Source of the DNA: Euclidia mi
Taxonomy: Eukaryota > Arthropoda > Insecta > Lepidoptera > Erebidae
Assembly: GCA_944739405.2 (NCBI GenBank)
Contig: OX123182.2
Coordinates: forward strand, 99,006,051-99,070,050
Direction: 5' to 3'
Length of the DNA: 64,000 nucleotides
Shown here: piece after piece, positions 46,481 through 58,500 of the stretch
Numbering within the stretch: position 1 is the first letter of the stretch
Layout: each line of letters begins with the position of its first letter
Program-made: the position numbers and the translations under genes
The notes under the pieces: model-generated
Database searches by the model: none
Seen by the model: only the letters and a program-made list of their open reading frames with translations
Told to the model about the DNA's origin: nothing

Positions 46481-46957
46481 AAATAAATTTATAAATAATC
46501 TTAAAATATACCTGATCAAAAAATGTTAGTAAGCATAAATGAATATTTAAATGACAAATAAAATTATTCCCAATAGTAAATAAAGCAACTAATAATGTAC
46601 TTATTAAATATATAATTTCAAACAGAACAAATAAATAAATAAATATAAAATATTAAAGCTCCTTTTGGCCATTTTTTAGATGAGAATAATTATAATTTTC
46701 TTATAATAGTATAATATGATAATAGATAATTATGTTACCTTGTCTAATGTGTTGTAATTTATATTGAATATTAATTTATAATTGTATAATAATTTATGAA
46801 TTTTGATTACTTTGCTATGCCCCAACTGGGTCCATAATGTCACCTAATTTTAAGTTTTACCATCTAATGTACCTACATTGTGGAATTGCAAATAAAGAAT
46901 ATGAATGAATGAATGAAAATTGTTCTTAAAATAGAAATTCATTGAACTAATAAGTCT

Positions 46958-48300
46958 TATCTCACGAGCATACAACTAGCGGATCCTGATTTCAACCAAA
47001 GCCGCCTTGTCGATCTATTGTTGGGCGCCGATGTTTACTCGCAGATTATGTTGCACGGTATCATCAAAGAAGGTCCGTTACAACCTATCGTACAGCAAAC
47101 GCAATTATGTTGGATTTTATGCGGCAACGTGAAATCATATTATTGCAACGTCATTTTGAACAACTGAGAGGACATCAAGAACTTTTGGAAAAAAGAAGAT
47201 TTGTCTGACGGGCAGGTGAACCATTCGAGTGACGATCTGTATGGCCTTCAACAATACCGTGATGAAACAAAACGCCAACCAGACGGGCGCTATGTCGTGA
47301 GAATACCCATGAAACCGGATGCTGAAGAAAAATTAGGCGAATCGAAATCAAAAGCAATAGCTCAATTTCAGCAATTCTCAATTTCAATTTTAGCATCAAA
47401 TGGAAAAGAAGTTTAGAAAAACTCAAAATATCGCATCTGATTACAAACAATTTATGAAGAAATATCTGGATCTTGGTCATATGAAATTGAGCCGTAAGGT
47501 ACATAACATAGAATGTTTTTTACCTCACCATTGTGTTTTACGCAGTGAATCTACTACGTCAGCAATACGAGTGGTATTCAAAGGATCAGCAAAAACCTCG
47601 ACGGGTCACAGCGTTAATGACCTTATGTATAGTGGGCCAAACTTGCAATATGATCTTCTATCCATTATTATAAAATGGAGACAGTATAAGGTAGGTTACG
47701 TTTCTGACGCTGAAAAAATGTATAGACAGATTATCACTAGCGAAGAAGATCAACGTGTTCAAAAAATCATATGGAGAGTTCACCCGAGTGAACCTTTGCG
47801 CGAATATCAGTTAACCACTGTGACCTATGGGTTGAAGGCCGATCCTTTTTTTAGCGTTGATGACTATGAAGCAGCTAGCCAAAGATGAAGGACATCGATA
47901 CCCGGAGGCGGCTAAAGCTTTAGAGAATAACCTGTTTGTCGATGATTTACTGCATGGTCAGCATAACAGCGTCGATGCAAAAGGTCTTAAGCGCCAATTA
48001 ATTGAGTTATGTAAAGCTGGTGGGTTCAACTTGCGCAAATGGAAATCAAACGACCCAGAGTTGGCAGAAAATTGTTCAAAGAATGAGGATGCTTCATTTG
48101 AGTTTAGACAACAGGAGTCAACCAAAGCTCTGGGGTTAAAATGGAACCCACAAAATGACCACTTTACCTTTGAGATCAAAATTTCACCATCGCCAAGTAG
48201 TCAGATAACCAAGAGGAATCTTCTTTCTGAAATATCGAAGGTGTTTGACCCTCTGGGTTGGCTCTCTCCCGTTACAACAAAACTGAAACTTTTATTTTAG
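46958..48300 (+). pseudogene. BEL/Pao protease end and reverse transcriptase, broken
   Basis: It resumes the protease (LADPDFNQSRLVDLLLGADV), then after stops and shifts shows YVVRIPMKPDAEEKLGESKS, HHCVLRSESTTSAIRVVF, GYVSDAEKMYRQI and LFVDDLLHGQ (the catalytic VDD), ending with EISKVFDPLGWLSPVTTK. This is a BEL/Pao reverse transcriptase. Frameshifts near 47415 and 47860 and a stop at 48298-48300 inactivate it. The next 18 bases reach the piggyBac TTAA. Confidence 0.75.
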
Positions 48301-48322
48301 TCTATCGGCAATTGGAGCTTAA

Positions 48323-49292
48323 CCCGGCAAGGTTGTGGTGCAAATAGTAACGTGGAGGTTGTGGAGGGTCTTATTGACCCTGTATATAATTTGGTTTAAA
48401 ATATCTAAATTTTTATTAATGTACCAAATATTAATCGATATTATTTATATTACATATTATTTTTACGGTTCTATCGAAATAAAACGCAGATAGGAGTACA
48501 AAATATTATAATTAAATCACTTTAAGCAAAGCATTACAAAATAGTCAACTTTTGCATAAACTTTCTAAACTTTCACTTAAAACAACAAAAAGTAACTAAC
48601 TTCTTGATGATTAACTTTTAATTTGGTACATACGTAGAGATCAATTAGTTGCACTTACAGCCATATCATCAATTATGAACTACAAATCATTATTGTCTGT
48701 GATTGTAGCACAATCCTGGCAGAATGAAATAGTGTGTTCTGGACAAATATACTTATGGCAATCTTCACAAACATAGGTTGTCTTACGATGGCGGGCATAA
48801 GGACATACTTGGCACCTTTGTCGTACACCTGGAACCCTAACAGGTGCTTCTTGTTCAGGTTCTCCGATGAATTCTCTGATTCTCTTGCGTAGCTGTCAAA
48901 TGATCTTCCTTTTCGCTACCGTCGGATAACAAGTCGTCTTCACTGTCAGACTGCATTAAAACAAGACGTATGCGCTCATCCTCAAGCTTCTGGCTATTCA
49001 TTGTGTACGAAAAAACCCAAAATTATAATAATATTAAGTAAAAATTAAAATTGAAACCTTACATAAAAATGTTACATCGCGGTTGTCGCGGGGTCATTTT
49101 TACCCTTTCTGACTGCACGCACGTGTTGCTCCCGTCCCAGGCGGCGGCCGACTGAACAGGGGCGCGGGGCGCGCAAGCCGGTCCTTTAGCAACAGCTATT
49201 GTGACGTTCAAAACTCTTTGATCGCAGAATAAAAAACTACACACGATTAAAAATTTACTGGTTCAGAATGACCCCTCCACATCCTCGCCGGG
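48323..49292 (-). mobile_element. piggyBac-like element, internally deleted
   Basis: TTAA flanks both ends (48319-48322, 49293-49296). The left end CCCGGCAAGGTTGTGG and the inverted right end CCCGGCGAGGATGTGG are typical piggyBac termini beginning CCC. At 970 bp it lacks most of the transposase. It sits in BEL pol. Removing the element and one TTAA restores contiguous BEL sequence across the site. Confidence 0.87.
48680..49001 (-). pseudogene. piggyBac transposase N-terminus joined to Cys-rich C-terminus
   Basis: The ATG at 48999-49001 opens about 36 codons of the acidic N-terminus (LEDERIRLVLMQSDSEDDLL). Then, across a deletion junction near 48890, the frame changes to the C-terminal cysteine-rich domain: RQRCQVCPYARHRKTTYVC, EDCHKYICPEHTISFCQDC, stop at 48680-48682. 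That zinc-binding domain of piggyBac enzymes recognises the transposon ends. The whole catalytic core is missing, and the two parts are out of frame. It cannot transpose alone but keeps ends that an active enzyme could use. Confidence 0.8.
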
Positions 49293-49296
49293 TTAA

Positions 49297-50330
49297 ATGG
49301 GATGACGTCTTGCCTGATAATATTAACCAAGATTGGAATAAATATAAAACTTGATCTTCAAGAGATAAATAATACCAAAATACCAAGATGGTTAAAATGC
49401 CGCGCAAAGGATACCATTGAATTACACGGGTTTTGCGATGCTTCAACCAAGGCATACGCCTGCGTCATCTTTTGCAAAATTCAAGAATCCGTAATAATTT
49501 GAGCTGCAAAGTCGCGTCTTGTACCATTAAACAAAGATGTGACTTTACCGAAACTCGAGTTGTGCGCTGCTGATTTAATGACTAAGTTAATGAAAACAGT
49601 ACAATCGTGTACAGTACAACACGAAATCAAGACATTCGGCTGGTCAGACTCGACAGCAGTGTTAGGATGGATAAACGGTAACCCTGACCATTGGAAACAG
49701 TTCGTAGCGAGTTAACCAAATTACCAAGGGGATACCACCTGAACGTTGGAGCTATGTAAAATCCGAAGAAAATCCTGCTGATTGTGCTAGTCGAGGAATA
49801 GCAGCTGCACAACTTTTTAATCATCCAATTTGGTGGCATGGTCCAAAATGGCTTCCAAGGTTCAAAGAAGTGAAACTTGCGGATAAGCCAAAATATTCCA
49901 CTCATGAAGAAACCAAAAAACCAAGTCAAATAAACGTAGTAACAAGCAAAACATATGAGAATGATGTCATAAAAGTTGTTATGCAAAAACAGCAATTACT
50001 CACGAACATGTCGGATTCTCGCGTGGATATTACGTGCGTTTTCACGTGACCAAAACAAGCCGCCGTACTTAACAATTGGCAAATTAAAACGAGCTACCAG
50101 CAAATTAGTAAAATATGTGCAACAGACTGAATTTTTCTAAGAAATTACCAATCTCAAAAATCAGACTAATTTGAACTCGAAAAGCCGTTTATTACCATTA
50201 CGTCCGTATTTAGATTCGGAAGATGTTTTACGAGTAGGCGGCAGGATAAAACACGCTTATCTCCATTACGAAATGAAACATGATACTTCCAGTTAATAAT
50301 CGTTTGACAAATAATAAATTATGCAAGGAT
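49297..50330 (+). pseudogene. BEL/Pao RNase H and integrase start, broken
   Basis: RNase H signs are DTIELHGFCDASTKAYACVI and later LPKLELCAADLMTKL, TFGWSDSTAVLGWINGNPDH, WSYVKSEENPADCASRGI. The integrase N-terminal region follows: LLPLRPYLDSEDVLRVGGRI and KHAYLHYEMKH. Similarity stops at about 50320 before the catalytic DDE core. Frame changes occur near 49360, 49700 and 50000, with several stops. Confidence 0.7.
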
Positions 50331-50685
50331 ACCAGCATTCTAGTTACTGCAACTTTAGCGACGCAGGTGCCTTATTTTGAACTCCAGTACCACTATTTGC
50401 TTAATTGTACTTATGTTATGTATATGTAATGTATACTACGGGGGCGAGAACCTATAATTTTCTTCCCTCTTTTTGGTTTTGTAAGTTTTTGATTTCTGTT
50501 AGATAATATTAATTTTGCGATCTTTGTTGGCCAAAATCGTTGAATAATATATTGAAAGAAAAATCTCACTTATAACAATATTAATTTTTGTTTTTTATTG
50601 AAATGCTCTTGAATCAATCAAACCAATCACTTCAGTAGACTACGAAAAGGAAGTTAATTTCTATAATACGTCAGGTTTGTTTTGG
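50331..50685. other. Intergenic DNA after the BEL break
   Basis: Nothing recognised. It may include the BEL truncation junction. Confidence 0.35.
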
Positions 50686-50689
50686 ATAT

Positions 50690-50958
50690 AATGATAATAT
50701 AATAATAATAATATTCTACCACATTCACACAACACCATCTAGTCCCAAACTAAGCAGAGCTTGTACTATGGGTACTAGATAATGGATAAACATACTTATA
50801 TACTTTTTTTTGTAAATACATACATATTATACATAGAAACACCCAGACCAAGACAAACATCCATGTTCATGCACACAAATGTTTAACTTGTGCGGGAATC
50901 GAACCCGCGACCTTCGGCTTAGCAGTCGCTTACACTCCCGCTGCGCCAACCGGTCGTC
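50690..50958 (-). mobile_element. Full-length tRNA-derived SINE
   Basis: On the minus strand it starts ACCGGTTGGCGCAGCGGGAG (A-box TGGCGCAGCGGG), has GTCGCGGGTTCGATTCCC (B box), a body with TTGTCTTGGTCTGGGTGTTT, and an (ATT)n tail at 50690-50715. This order of tRNA head, conserved body and ATT tail is typical of lepidopteran SINEs. It abuts the LINE tail at 50959, so no duplication could be read on that side. Confidence 0.8.
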
Positions 50959-51195
50959 ATCATCATCATCAGCCTTTAACAGTCCACTGCTGGACTAGGC
51001 CTCTCCTTTGAAAAGAGGAATTGGCCTACTATACCACGCTGGCCAAACGGGTTGGTATAGGGTTTGTATCAAGTTTTCCTTCTCTTACAGTGCTGTTCTC
51101 TGCATAATATGGTCCCTCTGTCGGCTCTTACGACACCCATGGGATGATATGGGGTGGTGACATTCCGTATTCTTAATCCGTCAGCACACGGACAA
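50959..51195 (-). repeat. LINE 3' tail ending in (GATGAT)n, copy 2
   Basis: Reverse complement of 16905-17130, from (CATCAT)n through CAGTCCACTGCTGGACTAGG and CCAAACGGGTTGGTATAGGG to ATATGGGGTGGTGACATTCC. The two copies match over more than 200 bases with few differences. Confidence 0.7.
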
Positions 51196-51860
51196 CCGGT
51201 CGTATATATGACTATATATGACTGTGGGAAGCAGATAACTTTACTATTCCAGGCTTTAGTTATATATACTGCCTCGTGAAGCATCAAAAAGTAATACTAT
51301 GGAGTAACCTACAAGCTATTTGCGGTACTTATTTCTTGGAATATATTAATCCATGTTAGTATCCGCATTGTAAGCAATTTTCAACTACATTTATAAGATT
51401 TTTGTGGAAATATGGTATGTCGCCTGGATGAAACTCGACTGTATTTACCTTATCACATTTTCAATAAATGGTTCATCAGAATTTGATGACTTCCAAATTG
51501 GACCAAATATTTTTAGAATAAATATTCCCCATGGCAATTCTGTGAAATTATTTAAACAATTGCAGGTATACAAAGATTCTGAAATCCTCAAGGTGCAAAG
51601 GCAGCCATGTGTTCGATTAATCACAAACACGCTATAACGAAGCGATGGAAGATACACTAACAGGTGTGGCCTACATGTATATACTACCAGGCACTCGCAA
51701 TGTTTCTCACAATCAAAGTTTCGAACAGCCAAATTCTTAGAAAGCAGTAGCAGACGAGCCTGGATTGAATGCAGTAAATATCAAGTTATCATTCTGGGCT
51801 TTTAAAGGACCTTTTTTAATTGAAATATTATTCACAACATACGTTCCTTATTTCACTAAA
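51196..51860. other. Intergenic DNA, nothing recognised
   Basis: A 77-codon plus frame (51404-51637) shows no domain or splice context and is not called. Confidence 0.35.
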
Positions 51861-51861
51861 C

Positions 51862-51990
51862 AAAATTGTAGCTATCGGTGGATTTAACTGCTACATTTGA
51901 ATATTTTGTATGAAGTTATGTCAAATATGTATCTCTAGCAGCGAAATCCATCAATAGATACGATATTGCAACAAGCTGTAAGACTTCATA
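51862..51990. repeat. Palindromic MITE fragment, ACGGCC family
   Basis: ATCGGTGGATTTAACTGCTA is mirrored imperfectly by TAGCAGCGAAATCCATCAAT, with a central TTTTGTATGAAGTTATGTC. Family members lie at 5621-5758, 7248-7769, 52850-53225 and 63805-63875. Confidence 0.5.
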
Positions 51991-52081
51991 AATAATAAAA
52001 TTATCATAAATAAAATTACACTTATTTATGTTTTATCACTTTTTCACCGATAAGGCCTAAATTAACCACCAAACTTTGTTA

Positions 52082-52388
52082 TACATCATACAATTTTACT
52101 AAAACGGGTCTTATTATAAATCCCGCCGCAGTAACACAGCTCATCAGTGTGTAGACATCATTAGTGTTGTGTGTCAACAACGTATCGACAGTTTGGATAA
52201 AAATAAAAAACAAGTGAGGGTAGCTGCCGAAACCCGCACTTCACAAGGACGACGCTGAGATGACATCAATCCTGCCGCGACCAAGGCTGTTGTTAGACGG
52301 CCGAAACGTCGGTAAAACATAGGTATTTATACCTTTAATTAATCAAATATCGCGAATAAGACCCGTTTTAGTAAAATTGTATGATGTA
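52082..52388. mobile_element. TA-flanked MITE with 34-bp inverted repeats
   Basis: The left end TACATCATACAATTTTACTA, continuing AAACGGGTCTTATT, is perfectly inverted at the right. TA precedes and follows (52080-52081, 52389-52390), suggesting a Tc1/mariner-type origin. The 307-bp interior has GCCGAAACGTCGG, common in lepidopteran MITEs, and no coding frame. Confidence 0.75.
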
Positions 52389-52849
52389 TACAAATCGCGA
52401 ACGTTTAAAAACTTTGTTATGCTTTATGCACATGTAATAATTATTATATTATGCTGTCACAAAAACGAGACCAAACACATCACCATCTATTACTAAAACC
52501 GACTATCACTTTACTAAACTTACACTTCATATCGAGATGTTATTCCGGCTGTCGTCGACAACAGATGACACGTCCAGTGTCCACGGACTAATTAACGCAG
52601 CACATTATTGATGGTAATTATAGTTCATGCTCATACATTTATTAAAAAATGGTGGAGCGTTTCGAAATATACGGATAAGTTACTGAGGTATAAGATGTGC
52701 AATGCTAGAATACCAAATAAAGCATGTGTTTTCTAATGAGAGAAAGATAGAAAATACATTATATGACCAGGTTGTACCTATACTAAACATTATGATTTTT
52801 ACTATTAATATTGCTATTCATTATAAAAAAATATGATCATTCATTTCAT

Positions 52850-53228
52850 TAACGGCCAGTCCCAATATTTGATCTATCCATGGATTTGGTTACTAGAGAT
52901 ACATATTTGTTTTAAGCTACATACAATTTCATTATGTTTTTTTTATAGACTCACGCTTGTATCCCAGAAGGGGTAGGCAGAGGTGTAATATTACATCCAC
53001 ATTTTGCCATGAATTTTTAGGCCCCACGTAATAGGGGGCGAGCCTATTTCCAATACCGGTCACATCACCAAACTCCGAGCTACTACTGGGAATTTAAAAA
53101 AACCCAGTAACATTTTTGCCCGACCAGAGAATCGAACCCGGGACCTCCGATCAGCAGTAGCGTACGCTATCCACTGAACCACGGAGGCAGTCACCATATC
53201 ATTATGTATGTCAAATATTGGCACCGGC
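52850..53228. mobile_element. ACGGCC-type MITE split by a SINE
   Basis: The left end ACGGCCAGTCCCAATATTTGA and right end, inverted, ACGGCCGGTGCCAATATTTGA bound the unit. A SINE (52938-53198) splits it with a duplicated TCATTATGT. Confidence 0.65.
52938..53198 (-). mobile_element. tRNA-headed SINE with LINE-type tail, 9-bp duplication
   Basis: Minus strand: CCTCCGTGGTTCAGTGGATA (A-box region), GGTCCCGGGTTCGATTCTCT (B box), then GGCTCGCCCCCTATTACGTG and CTCTGCCTACCCCTTCTGGG, ending in poly(A). The end matches the (TATG)n LINE tail family, so that LINE probably supplies its transposition. TCATTATGT is duplicated at 52929-52937 and 53199-53207. Confidence 0.78.
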
Positions 53229-54689
53229 CGTCAGATAAACAACTTACAAATGCTTTAGTTTTATAAATTGCGCGGCAGTGAATCTATTATTTTCCTTTTC
53301 AGTTAATTTTTGTAACATAAACTTACACGAATTGTTTAGATTGAAAATGCCACGTTGCAGTATACACAATACACATGCTAACTTGAATAGTACGATAATT
53401 ATCCAAAATCATGTTAATGATCATTTAGAGTACTTTGCACATTACACAATTATTAACATATAATAATAATAAAATCGCCAATATATGCAAATGCTGAACA
53501 ATTATGAATGATTTGATGCGAAATGATAATCAGACGATTATCACGTTTTAATAATTACCTAAACATAATATGAATTATATTCATTGTGTTAATAAACTAA
53601 TTGCTGACCAATTTAATAGTGATTGCTTCAAAAAAGCCGCTAAGGCTCTGTGAAAATCCCTTCAACCTATATAACACCTTGGGTGAAATATTAAAATTCC
53701 TTCCTTCGTGGGTGCCTAGGCCAAAAATGCACCCACTACTTTGTTGAAATCAGTGAATTCATGTGAATATAATTATTATGTTGAGTATAAATTCGTTACA
53801 GAATGATAACCAAAATACAAATTGTACGTCTGCTAACAAATATTATTTCAAGTATTTATAGGTATATTATTGTTTTCTGATTTCACATCAAAACAGATGA
53901 ACTAGATTTGATAAATATGGAGTATAATATGAATAAATTGAACATCGGGGACGGACAATGGAACAAAGCTTACCTTTATTTGTAGCGAGAGTAAAACCTG
54001 AAAGGAATTAAAAGTTGTTACGAGGAAACTTTTATTTTTAACAAGTTAGGAATAAACCTCGTACTTGTCATAACTAGCCGCTTCAATGTTGTCACTAACT
54101 AAATTAATCCCTCGTAACTTTCGATGAACTTAACACTAGCAACCGATAACTTTCTACTGAATAGGAATTCAATCCTTCATAATTTATACAGAAATGAGAG
54201 CGTTAAATTTTCACTTCATGACGTGAATTATTGCGATCGAGCACCGAGATATTCAGCATAATAATATTTTATTGATGTGGCTAACGATTTGAGAGCTTTA
54301 TTGCGACAGTTGATATAGAAGTCTGCATTATTTTAAGAGACTCTTTAGTAGGAGATTCTTACTGATTGGGTCGGATTCATTAGAGAGTACTAGACGCTCT
54401 CGGAATATGGAAGTCAAATATTAATATCGCTATTTGTTTTCGCAGTCACAAGAGTTTTGAAGACCCATTTATTCCCACTTTATCGGGCATTTTTTTCAAT
54501 GTCCTTTTTCTGTTACTGTCTGATTCATACATATTGGATTGTTGATGTCTAATAGTGGCAATGATAATTCTATACTTTTGTAGAACCATACATTACCTAT
54601 ATACTGTCATCTCTCTGTAGTGGACGTCGGACTCTAAGACGAGGATCTTGGATCGCAACCAGTAGTTCAAAAATTATGATGGCCACATA
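53229..54689. other. Intergenic DNA, nothing recognised
   Basis: AT-rich with no supported exon, repeat end or gene. Confidence 0.4.
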
Positions 54690-54693
54690 ATAT

Positions 54694-55551
54694 TGTTACG
54701 GACGGGGTAACGGGATTGGAAGGAAACACCGAGTAGCACTGATGACACTTTATTCAACTTGACACACGACACGCCGTTTAATTTCGACGCAGACAGCACC
54801 AACACTAGCGTCTTTTGCACTGCACTTTTCACTGCACTTCACTGCACTTTACTGCACTATACTTTCACTTCACTTTTTTTATTACTTCTTCTTTCTTCCT
54901 TTACTTCTACCTTTTCTTCTTGACTTTACCACTTTTTAACTTAAACTGGCGCTTAGCGCTTCTACACCGCCTTATATACCCCTAGGAATGTTCTAGATCT
55001 ACTAATTTCGATCGTCTTTTCGTTATTCAATTGTTTTCCATCTCCTGTCTCTTTTTAACCTTTCCATTCCGTCTTGAAGTTTCTAGAGTTTTCTAATCTT
55101 TATTCGAAATATTTAAATTTGTGTTTCCATCTCCTGTCTCCTTTTAACCTTTCTATTCCTTCCTGAAGTTTCTAGAATTTTCTAATTTTTACTCGAAATA
55201 TTTAAATATTCTTTTTAAATATTTGCCAAATATTCATAAACATTTTCTAAATTTCATAAAAACCATAATCCACATAACTGTTATGACTGGGATTTGAACC
55301 CACGCCATCAGAACGTGAGCGGGATGTGTTATCCGCACGGCCATCGCCTTGTTGTCAATGACTGGTGAATTTGGCGAACACTTGACACAGTGTATACGTC
55401 ATCGAGCTAAAAACTCATTTCCAAATAATAAAATAGTCTTCAAACCTCTTTGCTAATTATAGTGTTCGGCGACCGGCTAGTTTGTCGTGTAGACGTCAGT
55501 AGTACTTGGCAACGGTAGTGATGACAGCTTGACATGACACCGGCCGTCACA
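54694..55551 (-). repeat. 3' LTR of the gypsy element
   Basis: TGTGACGG...CCGTAACA on the minus strand. A TATA box (TATATAAGG, from 54978 down) lies 31 bases before the A of CCAGTTT (54947), an initiator-like start, so U3 is about 55551-54948 and R begins near 54947. AATAAA at 54883-54878 is a poly(A) signal in R. Two related units of about 85 bp (CATCTCCTGTCTC...CGAAATATTTAAAT, 55038-55115 and 55128-55205) and a CACTGCACTT array (about 54827-54862) fill it. A tRNA-like stretch is at 55279-55348. Confidence 0.93.
55279..55348 (-). repeat. tRNA-like module inside the LTR
   Basis: On the minus strand GGCGATGGCCGTGCGGATAA carries an A-box-like TGGCCGTGCGG and GTGGGTTCAAATCCCAGTCA a B box, about 40 bases apart, like a tRNA or SINE head. 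The identical copy in the 5' LTR is at 60910-60979. Confidence 0.6.
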
Positions 55552-58500
55552 CTACCTCCTCTCTAAGACATGCTCGTCCCGAGCATTGTTGGATCCATGA
55601 TATACCGCTATCCTATCCACATGAACAATCTTCAGTGGACTTCTAGGTGTCTTCCGAATTCTGTAGGTTACGTCATTAATTTTCGTTATAACAGTATATG
55701 GTCCTTCCCAGCTTGGCTGTAATTTCGGAGATTTTCCCTTACATCGAACCGGATTATGAAGCCAAACCAAAGTTCCCACTTCGAATTCTCTTGCATTTGC
55801 GCGTCTGTCATATCGAGTCTTCATTCTTTCTCCCGCTTGTAAATTCTCTTGTCTAACGTGTTCATGAATTTCTTCGAGCTTTCTTCTTAATTCACATGCA
55901 TAATCGGTAACACAGCTAGGCGTCCCTGGAGGACATCCAGCAAGAAGGTCTACTGGAAGTCGTAGCTCCCTTCCTAAATTTGTTCGTGCCGGGGTTGTTG
56001 CCGTACTTTCATGTACAGCGGCTCTGTAAGCCAAAAGAAATAGTGGGATATATTCGTCCCAGTTTCTCTGATGGCAATCGACCACTTTAGCAAGATGCCG
56101 CTCCAATGTCTGGTTAAATCTTTCCACCATTCCATCTGATTGAGGGTGATAAGGAGTTGTCCTAGTTTTGTGGATCCCCATCATCTTGCAGATTTCTTGA
56201 AAGAGTTGCGATTCAAAGTTTCTCCCTTGGTCGCTGTGGATTTCTAACGGTAAACCAAATCGACAAAATACTTCATTTACTAATTTTGTTGCGACTGTAA
56301 TTGCTTCCTGATTAGGGACTGCAAAAGCTTCTGGCCACCTCGTGAAATAATCCATCACCACCAGAATGTAGCGATTACCACTTTCTGTCAAAAGAAATGG
56401 TCCAGCTACATCCACAGCAATCCGTTCCCAAGGAGCTCCCACAGTGTATAGTTTTAGTGCTCCGCGGCTCCGAGTTTGCGGCCCTTTAACTGAAGAACAT
56501 ATAACGCTTTTCCTGCACCAGTCTTCAACGTCTTCCCTACAGTGCAGCCAATAAAAACGTTGACGAATCTTCAGTAAGGTTCTTCGCACTCCAAGATGTC
56601 CGCCAGATGGGCCATCATGACAAACTCGCAAAACTTCAGGAATCATTGATTTTGGCACTATTGTTTGAAGATAACTGTCTCTTCCAGAAGCACTTTCCCA
56701 TTTTCGACAAAGTAGTCCATCTTGTATTATTAGGCTGTTCCATAGCGCCCAATAACTTTTTGTCACGGTACTAGTATCAGCCACCTCACTCCATTCTGGC
56801 CGAAGGGAGTTATTCTTTAGCCGCTCCAGTATCGGTTTCAAATCCTTATCTTCTTCCTGCGATGTAATAATGAACTGCTTGTTCCATCGCCCGTCGATAG
56901 TATCCGTTCTAATTACCTTGATGGCAGCTTCTTCTTTTCCTTCTTGTCGCACGCAATGTTTGCAGCTCTTATCACAGGGACGTCTTGATAAGGCATCAGC
57001 ATTACCGTGAGATTTTCCGCCACGATGCTCAACTTCGAAATCGTACTCTTGAAGTTGTTCTATCCATCGAGCTACCTGACCCTCACAATTTTTAAACTGT
57101 AAAAGCCACTTAAGCGCTGCGTGGTCCGTCCGGATCCGGAATTTTCTTCCGATCAAGTACTTTTTAAAATGCTGGAGAGTTTTCACCACCGCTAGAAGCT
57201 CTTTTCGTGTGGTACAGTAGTTCCTTTCCGGTTTAGACAGCGATTTGCTAAAGTAGGCAATAACAGCCTCCTGATCTCATTGTCTCTGGGAAAGAGTTCC
57301 ACCAATACCCACATTGCTTGCGTCTGTGTCAACAATGAATTCTCCATTGACGTCGGGATATGCAAGAATTGGCGCTTCACATAAACGCGTCTTCAACTCT
57401 TCGAAAGCAGTTTGACATTTTTCATCCCAATTAAATGGTCGTTTTTGCTCCGTCAGCTCATGTAAGGGTTTTGCGATGCTCGAGAAATTCTTCACAAAAC
57501 GTCTGTAATAAGAGCAAAGCCCCATAAATGAGCACACCTGCGTCTTGTCCTTAGGCATGGGCCAATCTTTAACCGCCGAAATTTTGGCAGGGTCCTTCTC
57601 GATGCCATTTTCAGAGACGACATGACCCAAGTAGTTAACTTGTCGCTTGAAAAATGAACATTTTTTAAGACTGAGCTTCAGATTTGCATGTTTCAATCTA
57701 TTGAGTACACTTTTTAGCTTCGTGAGATGATCATCGAAGTCTCGGCCCATTACAATTATGTCATCGAGATACACCAGACAAGCTTCCCCTAAAAGCCCGG
57801 CAAGGATGTGTTCCATTAACCTTTCGAAAGTAGCAGGTGCATTGCACAATCCGAAAGGCATAACATTGAAATGCCAAAGCCCTCTGCCCATTGAAAAAGC
57901 TGTCTTCTCTTTGTCTTTTGGGTCCATTTCCACTTGCCAGTAACCACTTTTTAGGTCTATTGTTGTGAATCACTTCATTCCGCATAACGTGTCTAACGTG
58001 TCGTCTATTCTAGGCAAAGGATAACTGTCTTTCTTAGTTACATCATTCAATCTTCGGTAGTCAATGCAGAATCTAGTCGATCCATCCTTTTTCTGTACCA
58101 ATACTACAGGCGAGCACCACGGGCTAGTCGATGGCTCAATAACCCCGTTTTTCCTCATATCTTCGATCATATTCTCTACCTCCCTCTCTCTGGCAAAAGG
58201 AACACGTCGTGGGCGTTGACGGATCGGTTGTTCATTCCCTGTATTGATGGTGTGTTTTACTACTCCTGTCTTTCCGATGTCACCGTCGTCTTTTGAGAAA
58301 ATGTCGACGTATTGTGTCAGCAATTTCTTTGCTTTCTCCGATTCGATTTCTGTTAGATCGTCTTTGCAACCTTGCAAAACACTATCCACGTTAACGTTAG
58401 TCTCAGCCACACTCTTGTTTTCCTGACAGTTTCGTAACCAAGCGACTTCCACGGACTCTCCTATCTCAGAACCCTTCTTCAAAACTTTTTCTTCATCACT

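Larger units (their letters stand above)
41641..46953 (+). mobile_element. CR1-like LINE inserted in the BEL protease region
   Basis: The insert carries a coiled-coil ORF, an SGNH-hydrolase-like ORF, an endonuclease and a reverse transcriptase. It ends with AATAAAG then (GAAT)n at about 46890-46915. Such a microsatellite tail and an esterase-like ORF1 are typical of the CR1 group. BEL sequence resumes at about 46958 (CTCACGAGCATACAACTAGC). The precise right edge and target duplication are unclear: about 40 bases of unknown origin lie after the (GAAT)n tail. Confidence 0.7.
39205..50330 (+). mobile_element. BEL/Pao LTR retrotransposon, decayed and interrupted
   Basis: The coding order is gag, zinc knuckle, aspartic protease, reverse transcriptase, RNase H and the start of integrase, as in BEL/Pao. 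A primer-site-like TTGGTCCTTTCGAAGCC at 39424 follows a probable 5' LTR end. Two insertions split it: a CR1-like LINE (about 41641-46953) and a piggyBac (48323-49292). The element loses similarity shortly after the integrase start. No 3' LTR is visible, so it is 3'-truncated. Confidence 0.75.

Noticed and set aside
50880..50958. Possible tRNA gene on the minus strand
   Set aside because: A and B boxes are present, but the sequence continues into a SINE body and ATT tail and has no proper acceptor stem.
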